Shown in pieces: positions 56,907 through 64,000 of a stretch of DNA of 64,000 nucleotides; within the stretch, counting starts at the first letter, position 1; every line of letters begins with the position of its first letter. The notes under the pieces are model-generated. The model did no database searches. It worked only from the letters and a program-made list of their open reading frames with translations, and was not told the DNA's origin. The DNA lies in assembly GCA_037349315.1 (NCBI GenBank), contig JBAIAC010000010.1:31722001-31786000 (forward strand), given 5' to 3'. Made by a program: the position numbers and the translations under genes. This stretch comes from Chelydra serpentina (Eukaryota; Chordata; Testudines; Chelydridae).

Positions 56907-58287
56907 TATAGTGTTATAGGGATTCATTGAAGCCCCCCCAGTATCCCAGGACAGGTTTCTGTAAGAGAGAGCATCCACAGTGAACCAAAAATCCATATGC
57001 AGACATAAAACCACCTTTGCCTACCCCTTCACCCTTAAGGCACCACTTTTGTGCTGCATCTCTAAATGGGCAGGACAGAACGAGGCCCTCTTATACTAAA
57101 TTAGACTCCCATATCCCCTTACTGCTGAGGATAAGCTGGTGTTATTTACATACTGAGGAGCTGGAAGAAGGGATAAAAGAGGAAAGTATTATGATTTTTA
57201 TACAACATTTTCACCAGCAAAGTACTCTAAAACAAACACACACACAGAAATCCACAGATAGCAACCTGCACTTACACACACACACACACACATCTTGTAG
57301 AAACACTTTTGCAATGAAAAAATGGCTTTTGATGAAAAACTGGAAGCCAAAAAAACAAAACAAAAAATGGGATTTTATATATGTTACAGAAAACTGGCAT
57401 TTTTATTGAATACTGTTTCTGAAAACCAAAAATGAACCACCACCACCCACCCAGCCAAAAAAAATGTTTTTCTTGGAAAATTACACCCACAATTTTTTCA
57501 AAATTTCCTGCAAAGTATAACTTGCATTTTTTGAACAGCTCTACAAGATAGGCAGCATAATTTGACACTAGCCTCAAAAGCTACAAGTTTCATTGCCAGA
57601 AACAACTACTGTGAAAGTTGTTACTTCTAGAAATTACTAGGATGACTCACTGGCTGCAGGTGTCTTAAAATTCTTGTGTCACCAATCAGTGCCACCTTCT
57701 GGATGTGGGGTGGTGGTGGTTAGGGCTAAATGAAGTCTGGATCTATAAAAAATGTGAGGTTCCTCCCCGCCCCCCGCTTTTCAAAAGAAGAAAAAATGTG
57801 CTTGACCCATCCAGTCAAGACAGACTCTGCTTCTCAGACCTACCACATCTGAATTATTGATCTTCTACCTAGATGAAACAGTTAAGTCCTGCCCCTATAG
57901 GCAGCTAATCAGCAGCAATTAAATGTGCCCTTCACTGTCATAAACTGTCTCAGACTCCCTGCTTCATTTCAGGGGGCAGAGGAATTGATAGCTTGTAAGA
58001 GATATGAAACTCAAGCTTCAGGGCATAAACCAGACTCTGAGTGAGGGGGTTAGGAAGAAACATCCTCATGGGCAGGTTGTTCCATGAATGCTCAGTTGTG
58101 GAGGGGAGAGGTCTTGCACTTTTCTCTGAAACCTCTGTACTGCTGGCCATGGAAGATAGGATACTGGACTTGATATATCATGACTCAGATCTGATAGAGC
58201 ATTCCTATGTTCCTTTGACTGCTTCTGACCATGGAACCTGAATACTAAGGCCTTAGGCCTCGATTAGACTAAACATGAAAGTTGGTT
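56907..58287. other. Non-coding
   Basis: Contains a CA run at 57273-57292. The open frame 57017-57409 crosses it and shows no motif. Nothing else recognised. Confidence 0.4.
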
Positions 58288-58650
58288 CTTCGAGATGGGT
58301 CTGCATATTCACACTTCTGGCATGAATTAGGTACCATTAGGCACCTTCCAATCGTACCTAATGGTAGAACCCTTTCCAATCAGTGTCCCTTAAAGTGCTC
58401 CCATGTCCCCTCCCACCTCTCCCCTCAGCATCTCCAGACATTCTGGGGGCGAGACTATATAAGGGGGTGCAGCACCCTCTACTATCTCAGTTCCTTCCAT
58501 CACCAACCTGAAGACACAGAACAAAAAGGGACTCTGAGAAAGAGGGGAAGGTGAATGGGAAGTATGACTATGCAGAGCAATCTTGAAGAACTCGTTACAA
58601 GTAAATAACCTTCATTTCTTCAAGTGGCTCTGCATAGTCCCACTTAAGGG
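58288..58650. repeat. DIRS left inverted terminus and internal complementary region
   Basis: ggcaccttccaatcg, taatggtagaacccttt and ttctgggggcgagactatat (58335-58462) are inverted at the right end near 63260-63400. The motif ttcttcgagatgggtctgca (58288 onward) reappears inverted as tatgcagagcaatcttgaag near 58569-58588. It is repeated directly as ttcttcaagtggctctgcat near 58616-58635. Confidence 0.7.
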
Positions 58651-58719
58651 TAGTTTGATAAGCAGAATTGAAATAACATTGAGGAGAGAACAGAGTCCTA
58701 ACTGAACAGAGACTGAAGT

Positions 58720-59715
58720 ACCACTCTACCAATCTAGTATCAGACTTTGAGGCCAAATCAAGAGCATAATGCTTAATAAAAGAGTTCCAGTTTGCAGCTG
58801 TGCAAATTTCAGTAACAGAGAAAACTTGCTAAGGCAAGCAAAAGAAGCTGCCACAGCTCTACTGGAATGAGATTATACCCTCACAGGTACAGGACTTTCT
58901 GCTAACATGGAACATTTGATAATAAATTGTTTAATCCATCTAGTAATAGTCTGGGAAGAAAAACACTGAATAACCCAGGTGATTCTTAGTATAAGACATG
59001 AATAATCAAGATGATTTAAAAAAAAATTAGTTCTATCTAAATATATGCAAGTGCATAGTAGGCAAAGCAGCTTCTCCCTTATCAATATGTGGCTTTAGAA
59101 AAAATACTGGCAAAAGAATTGTATGATTGATGTGAAAATCAGAAACCCTTTTTGGAAAAACCTTGATAAGGCCTAAGAACCACCTAATAAAAAGACATAA
59201 AAGGTGGATCAGTCATCAAAGTGTTTAATTCACACAACCTTCTGGCTGATATTATGGCACTAATGAATGTCATCTTAAGAGATAAATAATAAAAAGAACA
59301 CTTAGCCAACAGTTCAAAATGAGGCTTCATGAGTGTATTTAAAACCAAATTAAGATTCCAAGGAGGGACAGGATTTCTCAAAGGAGCATACAAATTGGAT
59401 AGCCCCTTAATAAACTTCTTAACCATATTATGCACAAACAGCAATCTGCCATCAACTAAAAAGTGGTCAGCAGAGATAGCTGCCAAGTGAACTTTCAAAG
59501 ATGAGTTAGATAACTTTTGAGTTTTTAAGTGCATTATATATTCTAAAATACAAGGTATGGAAGATGAGGCAGAAGAATCAGATTTTCCCCTAATCCAAGC
59601 CAAAACTCTGGTCCATTTAAAATGGTACCATTTTCTGGTAAACAGCTTTTTAGAATTAAGCAATACACTCTTCACCGATGAGGAATATGATGGTTCAAGA
59701 ATAGAAAGGTTCAAA
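58720..59715 (-). pseudogene. DIRS tyrosine recombinase
   Basis: A 176-codon minus frame (59184-59714) holds the N-terminal core-binding part (FTRKWYHFKWTRVLAWIRGK, KVHLAAISADHFLVDGRLLF) and the start of the catalytic domain (LSLKMTFISAIISARRLCEL, with the first catalytic Arg in SARRLCEL). After frameshifts the C-terminal end appears near 58740-58820 as SVTEICTAANWNSFIKHYAL, where the Tyr of KHYALD is the nucleophile. The middle, including the HxxR box, is badly eroded. Similar architecture to, but a different family from, the recombinase at 35445-36375. Confidence 0.8.
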
Positions 59716-59884
59716 CCCGATTACCCAAGCCATCTGGTGAAGAGACTATGGATCTGGATGAAGAATCCTGCCCAGTTGCTGAGACAAAAGATCTGGAGAG
59801 AGAGGAAGAAATATAAAGACTTCTCCAGACATTCCAGTATCCTATCTCTGACAATAGCCAATGGCAGATGCTTCTGACATTTTG

Positions 59885-61015
59885 AGTTTAGGGACATCTG
59901 GAGCATGAGTTTGCATCCCAGACCATCTTGGCTAATAGCTATTGATGGACCTATCCTCCATGAACTTATCTAATTATTTTTTGAACCAAGTTACTCTTTT
60001 GATCTTCACAAAACCACAGCAATGAGTTCCACAGGTAGTCTCTGCATTGTGTGCAGAAGTACTTCCTTTTGTTTGTTTTAAACCTGCTGCTTATTAATTT
60101 CATGGGTGACCCCTGGTTCTTGTGTTATGTGAAGGGGTAAATAACACTTCCCTAATCACTTTCTCCATACCATCCATGATTTTATAGCCCTCTATCATAA
60201 TCCCACTTAGTTGTCTCTTTTCCAAGATGAACAGTCCCAGGCTTTGGAAACAGTTGCATACCCCAATCATATCCATTCCACTTCTCTGTATCTTTTACAA
60301 GTCTAATATATCTTTTTTTGAAATGGAGCAACCAGAACTGCACACAGTATGCCAGGTGTGAACATGCCATGGATTTATATAGTGGCATTGTGATATTTTC
60401 TGTCTTATCATCTGTCCCTTTCCTAATAGTTCCTTACACTCTGTTAGGTGTTTTTTGGGGTGTTTTTTTTTTGACTGCCACTGCACATTGAGCGGATGTT
60501 TTCAGAAAACTATCCACAATGACTCCAACATCTTTCTTGAGGGGTAGCAGCTAATTTAGAATGAATGTGCATTACTTTGCATTTATCAACACTGAATTTC
60601 ATCTGTCATTTTGTCCCCCACTCACCCAGTTTAGTGAGATCCCTTTGTAACTCTTCACAGTCAGCTTTGGACTTGGCTATGTAGAGTAATTTTGTATCAT
60701 CTGCAAATTTTGCTACCTCACTGTTCACCCCCACTTTCCAGATGACTTATGAATATGTTGAACAGCACAAGTCCCATTACAGATCCTTGGGGGCCCTGCT
60801 ATTTGCCACTCTCCATTATGAAAACTGGCCATTTATTGCTACCCTTTGTTTCCTTTTAATCAGTTTCTGATCCATGAGAGAATCATCCCCTCTTATTCCA
60901 TAACTGCTTAGTTTGATTAAGAAACTTTGATAAGGTATCTTGTCAAAGGCTTTCTGAAAGCTGTATCCTGATGTATCTTCCTCACTACCTTCTGGATCAA
61001 GGGTGGGGGGGGGGA
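59885..61015 (-). mobile_element. Old CR1-type LINE inserted in DIRS element
   Basis: On the plus strand gctattgatggacctatcct, cttccttttgtttgttttaa, acctgctgcttattaatttc, ttgtctcttttccaagatg and tgttgaacagcacaagtccc mark a CR1 subfamily clearly different from the other CR1 copies here and more diverged. It separates the DIRS RNase H (61.0 kb and above) from the recombinase (59.9 kb and below). It ends at a run of G near 61006-61015. Confidence 0.75.
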
Positions 61016-61029
61016 CATACAGAAGGCCC

Positions 61030-62087
61030 ATTCAACAGTGCAGGAGGAAAGCATCTCATATGGATTGACTGTCCCTGCCTGCTCTCAAGCAGAAGAAGTG
61101 ACAATTTTTGTTGAACCTCATAGCAAACAGACCCCAACAGAAAAATATGCTCAGAGCCAAGTCTCCCTGCTGAGGTGATCTGCAACAAGGTTATTCTCTC
61201 GTGCTGAATCCAGGGCCACCAGATAAACATTGTGAAGAATGCACCAATCCCATAATCTGATTGGCTCGGCATATAACTGAGTGGAGTGAGCACTTCCCTG
61301 TTTGTTGATATAATACATAAGCACATATTGTGCTTCACTGCTTGCACAATGCTCTCATGCAAGTGAGAGAAGAAGGATCTGAGGGGCCAGACAAATGGTT
61401 CTCAACTCCAACACACTGAAGTGCAAGCCTCTCTCCTAAGAAGAGACTTCGAACTGTAAGATGATTCATATGCACCCTCCAACCATTGTTTAACGCATCT
61501 GAACTTACTCTCACCAGTGGTGACAGGGAATGGACCTGGACACCACTGAGAATGTTTGCTCTGACTGACCACCACAGCAATGAGTCGGAATGTCTTGAGG
61601 CACGCTGACTAACATTTGAAGATTGTCCAGATTTAGTCTGTAGACCCGAGACACCGAATGCTACATTGGCCTCATTCTGAGACATGTGAATGAAGTCATG
61701 TAAGTAGTAGCTGCCATGAGACCCATGAGACACTGAAAAAAGATTACTTTCTGAGTTTGACATATTTAAAAGTTTTAAAACATAGTGAACTATTTTTTAA
61801 AAATCTGTTCTCTGGTACAAAGGCTTCAAGTCCAATATGAAGCCTATGAATAAAATGCTGTGAGCTAGACAGAGATACGACTTTTTGACATTCAGGAGTA
61901 GTCTCAGCTCGGAACAAAAGGGTGATTGTAAAAGCAACATGACTTAATGGATCCTCATGAACAACAGCCTTCAACAACCAATCATCCAAACAGTGGTAAA
62001 CAGCAACAAACCTGAAGGCTGAGCCAAAGACTTGGATGGCACACGGTCCGATGAAATACTTGGATCTATCTTTTTAGCTCCCAAAGC
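61030..62087 (-). pseudogene. DIRS reverse transcriptase and RNase H
   Basis: Minus strand, in order: FVAVYHCLDDWLLKAVVHED, where CLDD is the RT catalytic box (usually YLDD), near 61960-62010. RLHIGLEAFVPENRF is thumb-like. LLWWSVRANILSGVQVH, then VRVSSDALNNGWRVHMNHL is the RNase H start, with the catalytic Asp of SSDA. ADHLSRE, then KNCHFFCLRAGRDSQ is the end of RNase H and the connection to the recombinase. These sit in at least two shifting frames with stops. RNase H would remove the RNA template in reverse transcription. Not functional. Confidence 0.75.
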
Positions 62088-62339
62088 TGTCATGAGTCAG
62101 TTCCTTCAGCCGAGCCTGAGAACTAGCCAGCCCAGCCTCCAGACAGATTAATAGGCAAAGCTGGGTTGCAGTAAAATTGCCTAACTGGCTGAAGGGAGTC
62201 CGCAGGCCATGTTTTTAAGCTTCGTAGCAGCAGCAAGTCGCTGACTGCTCAACTATTATGCCTGAAGTTGCAATCACTCCTATGCCTACTTTGTTCCTAG
62301 CCTTGCCCCTGCCTTGTCCTGACCTGCTTCCCTGCTTGC

Positions 62340-62462
62340 TAGGGTTGCCAACCCTCCAGGATTGTCCTGGAGTCTCCAGGAATTAAAGGTTAATCTTTAA
62401 TTAAAGATGATGTCATGTGATTAAATCTCCAGGTATACGTCCATCCAAAATTGGAAACCCTA
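62340..62462 (+). mobile_element. 123-bp hAT MITE, copy 1
   Basis: Ends TAGGGTTGCCAACC and CCAATTTTGG...AAACCCTA are inverted. Flanks CTGCTTGC (62332-62339) and CTGCTTAC (62463-62470) match at seven of eight positions. The inside holds ggttaatctttaattaaaga. Non-coding. Confidence 0.82.
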
Positions 62463-62517
62463 CTGCTTACTCCTGACTCCAGCTTTGATCCTCAAGCTTG
62501 TCTCTTGACCCTGGCCC

Positions 62518-62640
62518 TAAGGTTGCCAATTTTGGTTGGATGTATTCCTGGAGATTTCATTACATTACATAACCTTTAATTAAAGATTAATCTTTAATTC
62601 CTGGAGACTCCAGGTCAATCCTGTAGGGTTGGCAACCCTA
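62518..62640 (-). mobile_element. 123-bp hAT MITE, copy 2, opposite orientation
   Basis: Ends TAAGGTTGCC and GGCAACCCTA. It aligns end to end with the complement of copy 1 at the same length, only 55 bp away. Flanking octamers (cctggccc and ccggcaca) agree poorly, so its TSD has decayed or the copy did not arise by simple insertion. Confidence 0.78.
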
Positions 62641-62789
62641 CCGGCACACCCCTTGACATGATTTCCTGGCTCCCGATTCCTACTCCAACTACTAGGCCTG
62701 ACGACCCATGCCCCAATCACAACAGAAGGTGAGACCAGAGCCAACCTTGATTTTGTAACCATAGCAGCTGTCAGAATCAGATGAATCTG

Positions 62790-63140
62790 ATAAATCTGTC
62801 ACTGGACATGACAGATAGGCAGCTTCAAAGGACTGACGGCTGAAGTAGCAAGAACTATAGCTGGACTTGATACAGTTTCTGATTTCTTGGAACTGTTAAC
62901 CTTCAAAGGAGCCAAAACTGGCCTCTTAGATCTTGGATCCAGAGGGAGAAGCGCTGGCATAAAACTCCAGCAGATGGAACACGAAGAAGGAAAATGGCCC
63001 TCTCCTAAGCATTTGAGGCACATAACATGGCTGTCCAACTCCAGGAAGACAGCAGGACATAAAGCACACCTCTTCAATTCTGGCTTTGTCTTCTTCAGTT
63101 CCACAATAACCTGGAACCAAGCTACTAACGACCTAAACAC
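62790..63140 (-). pseudogene. DIRS gag remnant with Cys/His knuckle
   Basis: The 113-codon minus frame includes ELKKTKPELKRCALCPAVFL then ELDSHVMCLKCLGEGHFPSS and CSICWSF. The C-x2-C...H-x3-C-x2-CLG-x2-H-x4-C-x2-C spacing is that of vertebrate DIRS Gag-like proteins, which bind the element RNA. The upstream part and most of the C-terminus are missing. It stands first in transcription order, next to the right terminus, as expected. Confidence 0.7.
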
Positions 63141-63229
63141 CTATATTTCTCACTAAACAACTAAAAGTTAACACTAAGAATAGAGAATAAGAACCAGGAT
63201 CTAAACAGACCAGAGCAGTTCACTTCCAT

Positions 63230-63428
63230 TAACAGCAAGCAGTTGGAAGAAACGGAGGTGATAGACAACACTGCTTCCCCTTACATAAGCCTCGCCCTCA
63301 GAGTGTTTGGAAATGCCAAGGGGAGAGTAGAAGAGGGTGCAAGAGCGCTCTAACGGACACGGCTTGGAGAAGGTTCTACCATTAGGCACCACTAGCTCAC
63401 AGTGGGGGCCCAGTAGGTACATGCGTAT
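63230..63428. repeat. DIRS right inverted terminus
   Basis: agaaggttctaccattaggc (63369-63388), agtgtttggaaatgccaagg and cttacataagcctcgccct are inverted counterparts of 58340-58462. Identity is moderate with small gaps. Confidence 0.7.
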
Positions 63429-64000
63429 TATCCAACATCCTCACCAGTCTCTTCTTCAAATCAATTCCTAGTACTTTTTTAACTAGCCAAAAAGAGACTA
63501 GTTCATTCTTTAAACAAAAACAAGAAAACCAATGTTCCTATAACATTTTCCTACCTATATCTTTTGGATTCTCACATTATTTCTGGCAGAAAATGAGATG
63601 GAATATTCTCTTGAGTCACCTTGTACTACTGGCAGATTGACTCGCAGTCAGAACTTTTTGCTTTATAGTGTGTTGGCAAGAATTCCATCTACATAACTGT
63701 ACTTAATATAAAAGAGTGCCCCCACCTTAGCCATGGTGCTTCACCGCATTGTTGGACCATTTTGTGGCATTATTTTAACTTTCATATAGAAAGGACGAAT
63801 TGCCTGGTAATGTGCTTTTAGCTGTATATATCTGTATTATACTGTTCTTTTTCTGATAGCCCAGCAACAAATACAAAAAGGGAAAGTTGCAATCCAAGTT
63901 CTAACAGCAAGTGACTTTGACTTATTGCTGTGATTATACTAATTGCTTGTCTTCCTAGTGGGAGGTTGCAGGAAGCTGTTTTGAGGTAATCAAGCTGAGA
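63429..64000. other. Non-coding
   Basis: Nothing recognised up to the window end. Confidence 0.4.

Larger units (their letters stand above)
62088..62750. mobile_element. LTR-like insertion (tentative)
   Basis: It starts TGTCATGAGTCAGTTCC and is C/T-rich with repeated cctgactcc/ccttgcccctg-like words, unlike the flanking DIRS sequence. It separates the DIRS gag from RT. It contains both 123-bp MITEs. The right end is unclear and no TSD was found, so the LTR interpretation is weak. Confidence 0.35.
58288..63428 (-). mobile_element. DIRS-like tyrosine-recombinase retrotransposon, decayed
   Basis: Inverted terminal regions (58310-58520 and 63230-63425) enclose, on the minus strand in transcription order, a gag remnant with a Cys/His knuckle, RT with a CLDD box, RNase H and a tyrosine recombinase. 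This set is diagnostic of the DIRS group, which makes no target-site duplication. Next to the left terminus, 58558-58643 holds complements of the terminal motif, as expected of the internal complementary region used in DIRS circularisation. An old CR1 (59885-61015), an LTR-like insert (62088-62750) and two small MITEs interrupt it. Much of gag and the RT fingers are gone. Confidence 0.8.

Noticed and set aside
59557..59877. 106-codon plus-strand open frame
   Set aside because: Opposite strand of the DIRS recombinase region, where the minus strand carries the family motifs.

Overview
The window is vertebrate nuclear DNA built almost entirely of transposable elements and their remains, most probably from a cryptodiran turtle. 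This rests on many CR1 LINE copies, one SINE with a tRNA-like head and a CR1-like tail (the tortoise Pol III SINE architecture), Penelope-like retroelements with GIY-YIG nuclease remnants, two tyrosine-recombinase retrotransposons (one DIRS-like, one Ngaro-like), and hAT, Harbinger-type and pogo-type MITEs. The species call is inference from repeat content; no host gene anchors it.

I find no host protein-coding exon, rRNA or functional tRNA gene. Every long open frame with a recognisable product belongs to a decayed element; the others have no recognisable motif or are frames crossing GC-rich MITEs.

Layout. 1-0.41 kb: probable retroviral-type solo LTR. 0.4-22.5 kb: AT-rich unique-looking DNA with scattered MITEs, among them a 295-bp element with two long hairpins (9526-9820) and TSD-flanked hAT MITEs (3880-4149, 14413-14712), plus an L2-like LINE scrap, a TC/AC microsatellite and a MIR. 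22.5-28.3 kb: a CR1 on the minus strand, a MIR, then a mariner copy split by a 2.4-kb CR1 that keeps parts of endonuclease and reverse transcriptase. 29.8-34.1 kb: nested MITEs, a 24-bp-arm hairpin, a pogo-like MITE, a 1.1-kb TSD-flanked element beginning TG and ending CA, and a CR1. 34.4-38.3 kb: Ngaro-like element on the minus strand (RT thumb, RNase H, tyrosine recombinase, SGNH hydrolase), itself holding four later insertions. 39.6-41.8 kb: hAT element with inverted transposase arms and a perfect 8-bp TSD. 43-45.5 kb: GC-rich hAT MITE and a Penelope-like copy with an inverted end. 48-49.3 kb: CR1 containing a hAT MITE. 52.1-54.4 kb: a repeat with a 170-bp near-perfect inverted duplicate. 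55.1-56.9 kb: second Penelope-like copy and two MITEs. 58.3-63.4 kb: DIRS-like element on the minus strand with inverted termini, broken by an old CR1, an LTR-like insert and an inverted pair of 123-bp MITEs.

Nothing here looks able to encode a complete working protein. The interest lies in nesting order, the two tyrosine-recombinase elements, the Penelope ends resembling hammerhead ribozymes, and several long inverted repeats. All identifications come from reading motifs by eye, and element ends without a stated TSD are approximate.
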